A stretch of DNA of 40,769 bases, taken from assembly GCA_047629215.1 (NCBI GenBank), contig JBLHWO010000004.1, positions 1 to 40,769 on the forward strand, read 5' to 3'. The DNA is from CANLBN01 sp047629215. Lineage in GTDB: Bacteria > Pseudomonadota > Gammaproteobacteria > Pseudomonadales > Cellvibrionaceae. Made by a program: the position numbers and the translations under genes. Numbering within the stretch: position 1 is the first letter of the stretch; every line of letters begins with the position of its first letter. Of the stretch, positions 15,168 through 24,209 are shown piece after piece. A model generated the notes under the pieces. The model searched no databases, had not been told where the DNA came from, and saw only the letters and a program-made list of their open reading frames with translations.

Positions 15168-16862
15168 TTAGCCTACGGCCTTTTCTACCATCAAGCGCGC
15201 ATGAGCGATTGATTCGTCTGACAACACATCGCCGCTAATCATGCGGGCAATTTCTTCAATCTTTGTTATATCTGATAGCTCAACAATATGGGTTTCTGCG
15301 CTGGTTTTATCGCAGGCTTTGCTCACTTGCCAGTGATGGTTGGCTTTACTTGCAACCTGTGCCAAATGAGTCACGCACAAGACTTGGCTAAGTTGACCAA
15401 GGTTGCCGAGTAATTTGCCCACTACATCGGCAGTGCTGCCACCAATGCCCACATCGACTTCATCGAAGACTAAGGTTGCTGCAGTAGAGGTTTGTGCCGT
15501 CGCCACTTGAATGGCGAGGCTAATACGAGAAAGTTCACCGCCCGACACCACTTTGTGTAAACTTTTATGAGCTTGGCCCGGGTTAGTGCTAATTAAAAAT
15601 TCAATATCGTCAATACCGTTTGCATTGGGTTTGTCGGCAATAGAATTTAATGAGACCAAAAAGTTAGCGCTGCCCATAGCAAGGTTGCTGAGTTGCTTGT
15701 TGATTGCGTCGGTTAATGTTTGAGCCGCTTTCTGTCGTTGTTTGGATAATTTTTTTGCATAGGATAAAAATTGTTTTTCAGCTTTAAGCGTTTGTTTCTC
15801 TAGAATAGATAAAGCCTCATCTCCGCCAGATAAGTGTGACAGTTCATCGGCTAAGCTTTGGTGCTTTACAGTAATAGCCTCAGGTTCGATATGGTGTTTA
15901 CGCGCAATATCGTAAATGGCTGATAATCGTTCTTCGACTTGTTGTAAGCGCTGAGGATTGATATCAATACTGTCTATTTGTTGCTGTAAGCTGCTCTGTG
16001 CTTCGTCGACATAAATCATTGCGTTATTCATCAAATCTTGAATATCGGCTAGCGCTTTTGTTTGTGGGCGCATACTTTGTAATACAGACACGGCTTGGTG
16101 TAGTAAATGACGAATATTGATTTCGTTATCGCCGGTGCCGCTATCGCAAAGCTCGACCACCTGCTGGCTTTTTGAAATAATGCCTTCAGCGTTGGCAAGG
16201 GTTTGTTGTTCTGCTTCTAAAGCGTCAATTTCACCTTTTAATAAATCCAATTTATTAAATTCATCAACTTGGTAGCTTAATAGTTGATACCGCGCGTTCA
16301 TCTCATCGGCATTATCGCGCAGAGTAATATACTGTTGGCGTAATGATTGCCATTCTTGATAAGCCTGCCTTACCTCGAGTGATAAGGGTAAATGTTGAGC
16401 ATATTGGTCGAGTAGTTTTTGATGGCTGAGTTTGGAGAGTAATGACTGATGAGCATGCTGGCTGTGAATATCGATCAGCAGCTCGCCTAAAGCGCGCACT
16501 TGTTGTAAGGGCACGGGTTGGGAATTGATAAAGGCGCGAGAACGGCCGTCGCGGGCGACAACTCTACGTAGCAAGCATTCATCAGCATGGCTATTTTCCA
16601 TATGACCCAGATCGTGTTCCGTCAGCCACTGTCTGGCTTCAGGCAGATCGTCAAGTAGGAAGGTTGCCGTAATATCGGCACGCTCATTACCTTGGCGAAC
16701 TTTATCTCCATCGGCTCGCTCTCCCAGTGCCAAGCTAAGTGCACCGAGTAAAATAGATTTACCGGTACCGGTTTCACCGGTGATTGCTGTCATTCCTTTT
16801 TTAAGCTGGAAGTCCAAATGGCCGATCAGCATAAAATTATTGATAGTGAGGTGAGTCAGCAT
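15168..16862 (-). CDS. recN: DNA repair protein RecN
   Basis: 564 aa. SMC-like ATPase in recombinational repair of double-strand breaks. It shows MLTHLTINNFMLIGHLDFQL, Walker A GETGTGKS (residues 30-37), LLDIHSQHAHQSLL (the Q-loop region), a long central coiled coil (about 160-370), the signature VSGGELSRISLAIQV and Walker B ATLVFDEVDVGIGG, then VLCVTHLAQVA. The length is normal. A LexA-type box precedes it, fitting its known SOS control. Confidence 0.97.
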   Translation of the reverse strand: MLTHLTINNFMLIGHLDFQLKKGMTAITGETGTGKSILLGALSLALGERADGDKVRQGNERADITATFLLDDLPEARQWLTEHDLGHMENSHADECLLRRVVARDGRSRAFINSQPVPLQQVRALGELLIDIHSQHAHQSLLSKLSHQKLLDQYAQHLPLSLEVRQAYQEWQSLRQQYITLRDNADEMNARYQLLSYQVDEFNKLDLLKGEIDALEAEQQTLANAEGIISKSQQVVELCDSGTGDNEINIRHLLHQAVSVLQSMRPQTKALADIQDLMNNAMIYVDEAQSSLQQQIDSIDINPQRLQQVEERLSAIYDIARKHHIEPEAITVKHQSLADELSHLSGGDEALSILEKQTLKAEKQFLSYAKKLSKQRQKAAQTLTDAINKQLSNLAMGSANFLVSLNSIADKPNANGIDDIEFLISTNPGQAHKSLHKVVSGGELSRISLAIQVATAQTSTAATLVFDEVDVGIGGSTADVVGKLLGNLGQLSQVLCVTHLAQVASKANHHWQVSKACDKTSAETHIVELSDITKIEEIARMISGDVLSDESIAHARLMVEKAVG

Positions 16863-16907
16863 GCGTTTCTCTCCTGAGTATTGTTAAATAGCATCGTTAA
16901 TTTATTC

Positions 16908-16923
16908 ATGTGTTTTTATACAG
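16908..16923 (-). promoter_or_regulatory. LexA-type SOS box upstream of recN
   Basis: On the recN strand the site reads CTGT-ATAAAAAC-ACAT, matching the LexA consensus CTGT-N8-ACAG with one mismatch in the outer base. It lies 46 bp before the recN ATG. recN is a classic SOS gene, which supports the call. Confidence 0.65.
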
Positions 16924-16994
16924 TATTTTTGGCGTGCTGCCAACTGTAAAAGGAAGGGAGAGAGTAAACATTTTTATGGCGCCACCTTTACATA

Positions 16995-17022
16995 CTTGAA
17001 ACCTAGCCATTTAGCCTTATAT
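16995..17022 (+). promoter_or_regulatory. sigma-32-type heat-shock promoter of grpE
   Basis: CTTGAAA (16995-17001), a 13-bp spacer and CCTTATAT (17015-17022) match the sigma-32 consensus CTTGAAA-N13/14-CCCCATNT, perfectly in the -35 and 6 of 8 in the -10. The start would be about 17030, giving a leader of roughly 100 nt before grpE. Confidence 0.7.
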
Positions 17023-17029
17023 AGAAGCA

Positions 17030-17084
17030 ATCAAGTTTACTGTAGTTGTACTGTAGTCCTTCTGTAGTTCTACTATAGCTTTAC
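17030..17084 (+). repeat. 11-bp degenerate tandem repeat in the grpE leader
   Basis: Consecutive 11-mers read ATCAAGTTTAC, TGTAGTTGTAC, TGTAGTCCTTC, TGTAGTTCTAC and TATAGCTTTAC. The last four share T(G/A)TAG and mostly end in TAC. The 11-bp period equals about one DNA turn. They begin at the inferred heat-shock start and run to 44 bp before the GTG of grpE. Confidence 0.7.
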
Positions 17085-17127
17085 TATTTTAGTCAAAATA
17101 ACCAACCAAAGAGTAAGGAGCAAAGCG

Positions 17128-17712
17128 GTGTCCGACCAGCCAAGTGAATTTCCTAAGGCCGATGAGGTAGCAACCGAATTCGATAACCTTGAAGCAGCAG
17201 TAGAGTCTGATCAGCCAGAGCAGGTAGAAAGTGCTGAGCAGGGCCCCAGCAGCCCTGAAATACAGACTCTGAAAAATGAGATTGCCGGCTTGAAAGAGCA
17301 GGCTTTGCGTTCTTATGCCGAAGCACAGAATGCACGACGTCGCGCTGAGCAAGATGTTGAAAAAGCGCGCAAGTTCGCTTTAGAAAAATTTGTCAGTGAA
17401 TTGTTACCCGTTGCAGACAATCTAGAGCGAGCAATCGCTGCGGGAGATAAAGCTGATGAAGGTCAAAAAGTAGTATTGGAAGGCGTGGCCCTAACCTATA
17501 AGTCACTCTTAGATACCTTGAAAAAATTTCAGGTTGAGGTAATTGACCCTGAAAGTGAGCCCTTTAATCCAGAGTTGCATCAAGCTATGTCAATGGTGCC
17601 CAGCCCTGATGTTGAGCCTAATACCGTGCTTAATGTGTTCCAAAAAGGTTATACCCTATACGGACGTTTGGTGAGACCGGCAATGGTCGTAGTGTCCAGC
17701 GCAGCGAGCTAG
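17128..17712 (+). CDS. grpE: nucleotide exchange factor GrpE
   Basis: 194 aa, GTG start with TAAGGAG nearby, TAG stop. GrpE releases ADP from DnaK. An acidic N-terminus is followed by the long dimer helix (LKNEIAGLKEQALRSYAEAQNARRRAEQDVEKARKFALEKF), ELLPVADNLERAI, and the beta domain with VEVIDPESEPFNPELHQAMSMV and VLQ-type VFQKGYTLYGRLVRPAMVVV. First gene of grpE-dnaK-dnaJ, divergent from recN. Confidence 0.97.
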   Translation: MSDQPSEFPKADEVATEFDNLEAAVESDQPEQVESAEQGPSSPEIQTLKNEIAGLKEQALRSYAEAQNARRRAEQDVEKARKFALEKFVSELLPVADNLERAIAAGDKADEGQKVVLEGVALTYKSLLDTLKKFQVEVIDPESEPFNPELHQAMSMVPSPDVEPNTVLNVFQKGYTLYGRLVRPAMVVVSSAAS

Positions 17713-17749
17713 TTTTGCTCGCTGATTATTGTTCTCAGTGGTGGGGCTA

Positions 17750-17779
17750 AAAGTAGGGTAATAAAAACCCTACTTTTTT
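17750..17779 (+). terminator. intrinsic terminator after grpE
   Basis: AAAGTAGGG (17750-17758) pairs with CCCTACTTT (17768-17776) across a 9-nt A-rich loop and is followed by a T run. It would separate grpE from the dnaK promoter. Confidence 0.75.
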
Positions 17780-17799
17780 AATGATTTATTGAAAACAGG

Positions 17800-17828
17800 G
17801 TTGAAGTTAGTGCGGTTCGCACCAATAT
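17800..17828 (+). promoter_or_regulatory. sigma-32-like promoter of dnaK
   Basis: GTTGAAG (17800-17806), a 14-bp spacer and ACCAATAT (17821-17828) match the heat-shock consensus at 5 of 7 and 6 of 8 positions. It lies just after the grpE terminator and about 90 bp before the dnaK ATG. Confidence 0.55.
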
Positions 17829-17917
17829 TCTACCCAACGTAATAGAGAGTAGCTGCTTCGAGTAAGTCAAAGACGCTACACCAGTCAAACAGATATGAAC
17901 AATCCGGAGAAAACCCG

Positions 17918-19828
17918 ATGGGTAAAATTATTGGTATAGATTTGGGTACAACCAATTCTTGTGTGGCCGTCCTTGAAGGCGGCAAGCCAAAGGTAATCGA
18001 GAATTCCGAAGGCGATCGCACCACACCTTCTATAGTCGCTTATACCGATGATGATCAAATCTTGGTAGGGCAGAGCGCTAAGCGTCAGTCGGTAACCAAC
18101 CCTACAAATACCTTAAACGCCGTTAAGCGTTTAATTGGCCGTAAGTTTAAAGATGATGTTGTTCAAAAAGACATTTCTATGGTGCCTTACAAAATCGTAG
18201 CGGCTGATAACGGCGATGCTTGGGTCGAGGTGAAAGGCGATAAAAAAGCACCGCCACAAATATCTGCTGAAGTCTTAAAGAAAATGAAAAAGACCGCGGA
18301 AGATTATCTGGGCGAAAAAGTAACGGAAGCGGTTATTACCGTTCCGGCCTACTTTAATGACTCGCAGCGTCAAGCGACTAAAGATGCTGGTAAAATTGCA
18401 GGTCTTGTTGTTAAGCGTATTATCAACGAGCCAACAGCTGCAGCATTGGCTTACGGTATGGATAAAGCGAAAGGTGATCACACTATCGCAGTCTATGACT
18501 TGGGTGGTGGTACCTTTGATATTTCGATTATTGAAATTGCCGATGTTGATGGTGAGCATCAATTTGAAGTGTTAGCTACTAATGGTGACACTTTTCTAGG
18601 CGGCGAAGATTTTGATTTACGTCTAATTGAGTATCTTACCGCTGAATTTAAAAAAGACACCGGTATCGATTTACACAATGATCCACTGGCTTTGCAGCGT
18701 TTAAAAGAAGCAGCAGAAAAAGCGAAAATTGAGTTATCTACCACCACGCAAACCGAAGTGAACTTGCCTTACGTCACTGCGGATGCAAGTGGGCCAAAAC
18801 ATTTGGTAGTTAAGTTAACGCGTTCAAAATTAGAGTCGCTGGTTGAAGAGTTGGTCACTCGTTCACTAGAACCTCTTAAAATAGCATTAAAAGATGCTGA
18901 TTTATCGGTTGGTGACATTGACGACGTTATCTTGGTCGGCGGTCAAACCCGTATGCCAATGGTACAAAAAGCAGTGACTGACTTTTTTGGTAAAGAGCCA
19001 CGTAAAGATGTTAATCCTGACGAAGCGGTTGCTATGGGCGCTGCCATTCAAGGTGCGGTTTTAGCGGGCGATGTTACCGATGTTCTTCTGTTAGATGTAA
19101 CTCCCTTGTCCTTAGGTATCGAAACGATGGGTGGTGTTGCGACTCCGCTAATCGAAAAAAATACTACGATCCCCACTAAAAAGTCACAGGTGTTTTCGAC
19201 GGCGGAAGATAACCAATCAGCGGTAACGATTCATGTTGTGCAGGGTGAACGTAAGCAAGCGACTCAGAATAAATCATTAGGTCGTTTTGACTTAGCTGAT
19301 ATTCCGCCATCGCCTCGCGGCTTACCACAAATCGAAGTGACTTTTGATATTGATGCTAATGGTATTCTCAATGTTGGTGCAAAAGATAAAGGTACAGGTA
19401 AAGAGCAGTCGATTGTGATTAAGGCATCATCAGGTTTGAGTGATGACGAGATCGAAGCAATGGTCGCCGATGCCGAAGCTAATGCTGAAGCGGATCGCGA
19501 ATTCGAAGAGTTAGCGGCAGCGCGAAATACCTTAGATGGTTTAATTGGTGCAACCAAGAAAACCTTAACGGAAGCGGGCGATAAAACCACTGACGAAGAA
19601 AAAGCAGCAATCGAAGCGGCTATTTCTGAAGCAGAAGAAGCAGTCAAAGGTAACGACAAAGCCGCAATGGAAGCAGCCACTACTAAGTTGAGCGAAGTCT
19701 CTAGCTCTTTGGCGCAGAAATTGTACGCCGAGCAGGCAGCTGAAGCAGGTAAAGAGTCACCGCAAACAGAAGCCGCTGATGATGGTGTAGTTGAAGCTGA
19801 GTTTGAAGAAGTAAAAGACGATAAGTAA
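17918..19828 (+). CDS. dnaK: chaperone DnaK (Hsp70)
   Basis: 636 aa. The sequence begins MGKIIGIDLGTTNSCVAVLEGG. It shows phosphate-loop and ATPase motifs (VITVPAYFNDSQRQATKDAG, NEPTAAALAYG, VYDLGGGTFDISII, ILVGGQTRMPMVQ), the linker DVLLLDVTPLSLGIET and the substrate-binding domain, and ends in the EEVKDDK-type tail. CCGGAGA precedes the ATG. Works with GrpE and DnaJ. Normal length, no lesions. Confidence 0.99.
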   Translation: MGKIIGIDLGTTNSCVAVLEGGKPKVIENSEGDRTTPSIVAYTDDDQILVGQSAKRQSVTNPTNTLNAVKRLIGRKFKDDVVQKDISMVPYKIVAADNGDAWVEVKGDKKAPPQISAEVLKKMKKTAEDYLGEKVTEAVITVPAYFNDSQRQATKDAGKIAGLVVKRIINEPTAAALAYGMDKAKGDHTIAVYDLGGGTFDISIIEIADVDGEHQFEVLATNGDTFLGGEDFDLRLIEYLTAEFKKDTGIDLHNDPLALQRLKEAAEKAKIELSTTTQTEVNLPYVTADASGPKHLVVKLTRSKLESLVEELVTRSLEPLKIALKDADLSVGDIDDVILVGGQTRMPMVQKAVTDFFGKEPRKDVNPDEAVAMGAAIQGAVLAGDVTDVLLLDVTPLSLGIETMGGVATPLIEKNTTIPTKKSQVFSTAEDNQSAVTIHVVQGERKQATQNKSLGRFDLADIPPSPRGLPQIEVTFDIDANGILNVGAKDKGTGKEQSIVIKASSGLSDDEIEAMVADAEANAEADREFEELAAARNTLDGLIGATKKTLTEAGDKTTDEEKAAIEAAISEAEEAVKGNDKAAMEAATTKLSEVSSSLAQKLYAEQAAEAGKESPQTEAADDGVVEAEFEEVKDDK

Positions 19829-19907
19829 GTCATAAAAGAGTGTGCATGTTGTGCGCTCTTCTTATCTCTTGTTTGTCATAGAGCGGCAGTTATCAAGACA
19901 ACTTTTT

Positions 19908-19938
19908 ACGCGGGCTTTTACAGTCCGCGTTTATTATT
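19908..19938 (+). terminator. hairpin between dnaK and dnaJ
   Basis: ACGCGG (19908-19913) and CCGCGT (19925-19930) form a GC stem followed by TTATTATTT. A weaker hairpin, AAGAGTGTGCA/TGCGCTCTT, lies at 19838-19862. These probably attenuate read-through from dnaK to dnaJ. Confidence 0.5.
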
Positions 19939-19989
19939 TCTGAAACCCTAAAAAAATTAGTCCTAAAATAGACGGAAGAGTGAAGTTTA

Positions 19990-21096
19990 ATGGCCAAAAG
20001 CGATTACTACGAAATATTGGGCGTCGATAAAGATGTTTCTGACAAAGACCTGAAAAAAGCCTACCGTCGCGTGGCGATGAAGCATCATCCTGATCGCAAC
20101 CCCGATAATAAAGAATCCGAAGATAAGTTTAAAGAAGCTAGCGAGGCTTATGAGATGTTGTCGGACTCTCAAAAGCGAGCAGCGTATGACCAGTATGGCC
20201 ATGCGGGTATCGATCCACAAATGGGTGGCGGTGGAGGGGGTGGTTTCAGCGATATCTTTGGCGATGTTTTTGGCGATATTTTTGGTGGTGCCGGCGGTGG
20301 TCGTGGTCGCGGTGGTCCACAACGAGGTTCTGATTTACAATACACTTTACAGGTTACTTTAGAGCAGGCTGTCAAAGGGACGACCGCGAAAATTAAAGTG
20401 CCCACTTTGGTGGGTTGTAAAACCTGTAGCGGTAGTGGTGCTAAAGCCGGTTCCAAGCCTATTCAATGTACGACGTGTGGCGGTGTTGGTCAGGTGCGGA
20501 TGCAGCAAGGGTTCTTTTCGGTACAGCAAACTTGTCCCGCTTGTCGCGGCCAGGGGACCATGATCAAAGATCCTTGTGGCAGTTGTCATGGTCAGGGTCG
20601 TATAGAAGAAACTAAAACGCTTTCTGTTAAAGTACCGCCGGGCGTTGATTCTGGTGATCGCATTCGTTTGTCGGGTGAGGGTGAAGCAGGCCCCGCAGGT
20701 GGTATGACGGGCGATTTATATGTACAAATTTCAGTTAAGTCGCACGATATCTTTGAGCGCGATGGCGCTAACTTATATTGCGAAGTGCCTATCAACTTTA
20801 CAGACGCCGTTCTGGGTGGCGAACTTGAAGTGCCAACGCTAGATGGTCGTGTTAAATTAAAAGTGCCTGCCGAAACTCAAACCGGTAAATTATTTCGTTT
20901 GCGCGGAAAAGGCGTGACGCCAATAAGAGGTAGCGCTAAAGGTGATTTGCTTTGCCGAGTCGTTATCGAAACTCCGGTCAGTTTATCGAATAAGCAAAAA
21001 GAATTATTGAGAGAGTTTCAAACTGCCCTCGCAGGCAAAAAACATTCTCCAAGACAGAATACTTGGTTTGAAGGTATGAAGGATTTTTTTAATTAA
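19990..21096 (+). CDS. dnaJ: co-chaperone DnaJ (Hsp40)
   Basis: 368 aa. J domain with HPD at residues 33-35, a Gly-rich linker (GGGGGGGFSDIFGDVFGDIF), then four CxxCxGxG zinc repeats (CKTCSGSG, CTTCGGVG, CPACRGQG, CGSCHGQG) and the C-terminal substrate domains (GDLYVQISV, FTDAVLGGELEVPTLDG, KLFRLRGKGV). Stimulates DnaK ATPase. Complete. Confidence 0.99.
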   Translation: MAKSDYYEILGVDKDVSDKDLKKAYRRVAMKHHPDRNPDNKESEDKFKEASEAYEMLSDSQKRAAYDQYGHAGIDPQMGGGGGGGFSDIFGDVFGDIFGGAGGGRGRGGPQRGSDLQYTLQVTLEQAVKGTTAKIKVPTLVGCKTCSGSGAKAGSKPIQCTTCGGVGQVRMQQGFFSVQQTCPACRGQGTMIKDPCGSCHGQGRIEETKTLSVKVPPGVDSGDRIRLSGEGEAGPAGGMTGDLYVQISVKSHDIFERDGANLYCEVPINFTDAVLGGELEVPTLDGRVKLKVPAETQTGKLFRLRGKGVTPIRGSAKGDLLCRVVIETPVSLSNKQKELLREFQTALAGKKHSPRQNTWFEGMKDFFN

Positions 21097-21134
21097 AAAA
21101 CTCTTTTTTAATACCTCCGAAAAGAATTTGTAGG

Positions 21135-21155
21135 GTGGGTCATGCCCACCTTTTC
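21135..21155 (+). terminator. terminator-like hairpin after dnaJ
   Basis: GGTGGG (21135-21140) pairs with CCCACC (21146-21151) and is followed by TTTT. The GTAGGGTGGGTCATGCCCACC form is also a commonly dispersed intergenic motif in bacteria, so it may be a repeat as well. Confidence 0.6.
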
Positions 21156-21198
21156 ATTGTAAAGTTTTAACAAGAGCAAGCGTAAAAAGGTCAATGCC

Positions 21199-22002
21199 AT
21201 GCCAACTAAACTAGCTGTTACCGGTGCCGCTGGGCGAATGGGTAAAATGCTTATCGAAGCTATTATCGCATCAGAAGAGGCTGAGCTAAGCGCAGCGATT
21301 GAGCGCCCTGAATCTTCATTAATTGGTGCCGATGCCGGTGAGCTGGCGGGTTTAGGAAAGAATGGCATTATCGTGGTGGATAATATTGAGCAAGTGCGAG
21401 ATCAGTTTGATGTGTTAATTGATTTTACCGCTCCACAAGCAACCCTAAGCAATGCCCGTTTCTGTGCTGAAAACAATAAAGGAATTGTGATAGGTACCAC
21501 CGGCTTTTCGGCAGATGAACAGAAAGAGCTAGAGTCGCTACAGGCTCGACTACCAATGATTAAAGCCGCTAACTATAGTACCGGTGTAAATCTCTCTCTT
21601 AAGTTATTGGAGATGGCGGCCAGCGTATTGGGCAATGATGCCGACATTGAAATTGTCGAATCTCATCATCGTCATAAAGTGGATGCCCCTTCGGGAACGG
21701 CATTGGCGATGGGCGAAGCCATTGCAGATACCTTAAGCCGTGATTTATCAAAAGTAGCTGTTTATGGCCGCGAAGGCCAAACCGGTGCTCGCGAGCGCGA
21801 GACAATTGGTTTTGCCACTGTGCGTGGCGGAGATGTGGTGGGTGATCACACGGTAATGTTTATGGCCGACGGTGAACGTTTGGAGATCACCCATAAAGCC
21901 TCTAGCCGAATGGCCTTTGCTCGGGGTGCGGTGCGTGGCGCTGCGTGGTTAGTAGGCAAAGAGAACCGCTTATACTCCATGCGGGATGTGTTGGGATTGT
22001 AA
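21199..22002 (+). CDS. dapB: 4-hydroxy-tetrahydrodipicolinate reductase
   Basis: 267 aa. Lysine and diaminopimelate biosynthesis. N-terminal nucleotide fold AVTGAAGRMGKMLIEAI, then IDFTAPQATLSNARFC, GTTGFSADE, NYSTGVNLSLKLLE, the signature EIVESHHRHKVDAPSGTALAMGE with catalytic His and Lys, and GDHTVMFMADGERLEITHKASSRMAFARGAVRGAAWL. Complete. In pseudomonads dapB is followed closely by carA; here about 10.6 kb intervenes. Confidence 0.98.
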   Translation: MPTKLAVTGAAGRMGKMLIEAIIASEEAELSAAIERPESSLIGADAGELAGLGKNGIIVVDNIEQVRDQFDVLIDFTAPQATLSNARFCAENNKGIVIGTTGFSADEQKELESLQARLPMIKAANYSTGVNLSLKLLEMAASVLGNDADIEIVESHHRHKVDAPSGTALAMGEAIADTLSRDLSKVAVYGREGQTGARERETIGFATVRGGDVVGDHTVMFMADGERLEITHKASSRMAFARGAVRGAAWLVGKENRLYSMRDVLGL

Positions 22003-22023
22003 TTTTTTTATTTCGTTAGTTTT

Positions 22024-22250
22024 TTAAATGCGAATAAATTCTTCTGCGTGTTTTGGTGGGGCGTCGTAACTGTTGTAAATAAGGCCAAATTTCGCGGATG
22101 GTTTTGGCCTGAATGGAATAATACTAGCGCTATCTAGTGGTTCTCCAAATAGTGAAGACTGATCAACTAAGGCAATTCCTGCGCTTTTTTGTAAGTTGGC
22201 AGACTACGCCGAACTAGTTCTCTTCTGTATAGGGTTGTGCTCGTCCTCGT
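22024..22250 (-). pseudogene. LysR-family regulator, C-terminal remnant
   Basis: On the minus strand a frame ending TAA at 22024-22026 reads SAGIALVDQSSLFGEPLDSA, then IIPFRPKPSAKFGLIYNS and APPKHAEEFIRI. This is the end of the effector-binding domain of LysR regulators (GIALVDPF and FRP, GLIY, FI motifs). A one-base shift at about 22195 leads back to VVCQL. The DNA-binding half is missing. It stands divergent to the DadA-like gene and may once have controlled it. No other gene is seen in 22003-22427. Confidence 0.65.
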
Positions 22251-22427
22251 CCTAACCACCATGCTCCTCCTGAGCAATAAGTAATATTTTCATTGACCAA
22301 ATCCTTTTCTAAAATAAACTTATTTTTTTAAATGTATTTGCTAATAATACCTTTCTACCCCGTGGTTTTGGTGTTAAATCTAATACTTAAAAGAAGTATG
22401 CTCCTCGCTATTTAGAGAAATTAATAT

Positions 22428-23657
22428 ATGAATGTTATTGTTTTGGGTGCGGGTGTTGTTGGTGTCAGCACCGCTTATTTTCTTGCGAAGAAAGGGTGCC
22501 GAGTCACTATTGTAGACAGGGCCGAATTACCGGGCCTTGGTTCCAGTTATGCCAATGGAGGGCAGCTTTCTTATAACTATCGAACTCCCATTGCCAATCC
22601 AAAGGTCTTGTCTCAATTGCCTAAAATTTTGCTAGGCTTTGACCCCGCATTTAAAATATATCCCTCATTTGATATAGCATTTTATAGCTGGGGTCTACGC
22701 TACCTATTAAGTTGTATGCCAAAAGCGTCGAATCATTCAGCTAAAGTTATGAAGGCTCTGGGTTGGCTTGCAAAAGAAAAAATAGCTGAAATAGTTGCCG
22801 AAACAAATATTGAATTTGATTATAAATTGCATGCAGGTAAGCTCTATGTTTACTATAACAATGCTGAATTAGAGAGCGTAGCCCATTCTGAAAAAAAATT
22901 ACAAATATGGTCAAGAGATAAGATCGTAGAGTGTATTCCTTCGTTTTCTTCAAATTCCGATATTGTAGGCGGGGTATATGATTTCGCTGAAGATGCAGCG
23001 GATAGCCATAAGTTTTGTGTAGAGTTAGTGAATTTTTTGTTGTGTCGATACGATGTTACTTTACTATCTGAAACATCAGTCAAGGCGGTGGAAATAAAAA
23101 ATGGAAGGGTTGCAAAAATTGTGACAGATAGAGGCAAACTTATAGGCGATCAGTATGTTCTGGCAATGGGGCCGCAAAGCACAGCGCTGGCTAAGTCAGT
23201 AGGGATTAAACTACCGATATACCCTATGAAAGGTTACAGCGTTACTGTGCCCGCGAGTGAGGGTTTGTCTGACCTCTCTATAACTGACCCCAAGACTAAG
23301 ACAGTTTATTGTAAATTGGGTAAGCGCCTACGAATTGCCGGGTTTGCGGAGTTTTCCGGGTATGGGACTGCAATAAAGCAAAGCCGTATTAATCAGCTAT
23401 TATCTAACGCTAAAAAATTTCTTCCAGAGGCTGGTGACTACACGCAAGTAATCGATAGTTGGTGTGGCTTGCGTCCCGCCACACCCGATAGTATTCCCAT
23501 TGTTGGCCAATCTGTTTACGAAAACCTTTACCTTAATGTTGGTCACGGTATGCTGGGTTGGACGCATTCTACTGCAACGGGAGATATTATTAGTAATATG
23601 ATGCTAAAAGAAAAGAGCGCTCTAAATACAGCTTCTCTTTCTTTGGATCGTTTTTAG
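22428..23657 (+). CDS. dadA: DadA-like D-amino-acid dehydrogenase (FAD oxidoreductase)
   Basis: 409 aa, TAG stop. Dinucleotide-binding start MNVIVLGAGVVGVSTAYFLAKKG and IVDRAELPGLGSSYANGGQL (the SYANGGQ motif of D-amino-acid dehydrogenase small subunits), AEDAADSHKFC, ALGPQS-type MGPQSTALAKS, IYPMKGYSVT, and the closing SWCGLRPATPDSIPIVGQ and NVGHGMLGWTHSTATG. It oxidises D-amino acids to keto acids and feeds electrons to the respiratory chain. No alanine racemase neighbour is present. AT-richer than the flanking core genes. Exact substrate is not certain. Confidence 0.85.
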   Translation: MNVIVLGAGVVGVSTAYFLAKKGCRVTIVDRAELPGLGSSYANGGQLSYNYRTPIANPKVLSQLPKILLGFDPAFKIYPSFDIAFYSWGLRYLLSCMPKASNHSAKVMKALGWLAKEKIAEIVAETNIEFDYKLHAGKLYVYYNNAELESVAHSEKKLQIWSRDKIVECIPSFSSNSDIVGGVYDFAEDAADSHKFCVELVNFLLCRYDVTLLSETSVKAVEIKNGRVAKIVTDRGKLIGDQYVLAMGPQSTALAKSVGIKLPIYPMKGYSVTVPASEGLSDLSITDPKTKTVYCKLGKRLRIAGFAEFSGYGTAIKQSRINQLLSNAKKFLPEAGDYTQVIDSWCGLRPATPDSIPIVGQSVYENLYLNVGHGMLGWTHSTATGDIISNMMLKEKSALNTASLSLDRF

Positions 23658-24209
23658 ACGTTCTTGGCTATAACTGAAGGTTATTCCTGCCTCTTTATTT
23701 TTTGGTTTTTATGTGTCGTTTCCTCCAAGCTTAAGACTAAGTTTAAGGCGTCTCGATATGAAAAAATTGTAATGCTGGAAAATGATGATTTCATTTGAAT
23801 TTGGTTGTGCAGTGGAATGGGTTGTTGAGCTATCAGTGCTGTCTGGCTAGTGGACAAAAAAAACCGTTTGTATTCAATGCAGATGTTTTGGTTTGTAGGC
23901 CTTAAGTTTGCAAGTAATACCTTGCGCGCTTCATTACCATTCACTTTTTGCTCGGTGAACACTTTCATAGCCGGTGAGCTTGTGATGTTTGGCGCCAAAT
24001 TAACTGTGAAAATAGCGTGAATACACTCTGTTTGCTCTATATATGACTCAAAGTTTGCGTATTGCTGTCCCCTGACTATATTTAATAGGCAAACGTTTTA
24101 TTGATGATCTACCGAGAGTTTTTTAATTCAGTTGATATTTCGTAAAACCCTCACGAACTTTGTTCGATGCAGTCAATAATGATTGCTTGAACGGTAATTG
24201 AGATAAACT
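23658..24209. other. gap without a supported gene
   Basis: A 105-codon minus-strand frame (23681-23998) exists but shows no recognised motif, no ribosome site and an atypical composition, so I do not call it. The rest is AT-rich with no clear RNA or repeat. Confidence 0.3.

Noticed and set aside
18275..19833. Long minus-strand frames opposite dnaK
   Set aside because: They mirror dnaK codons and have the low-complexity Ser/Ala composition of antisense shadows.
23681..23998. 105-codon minus-strand frame
   Set aside because: No motif, no ribosome site, odd composition; not called as a gene.
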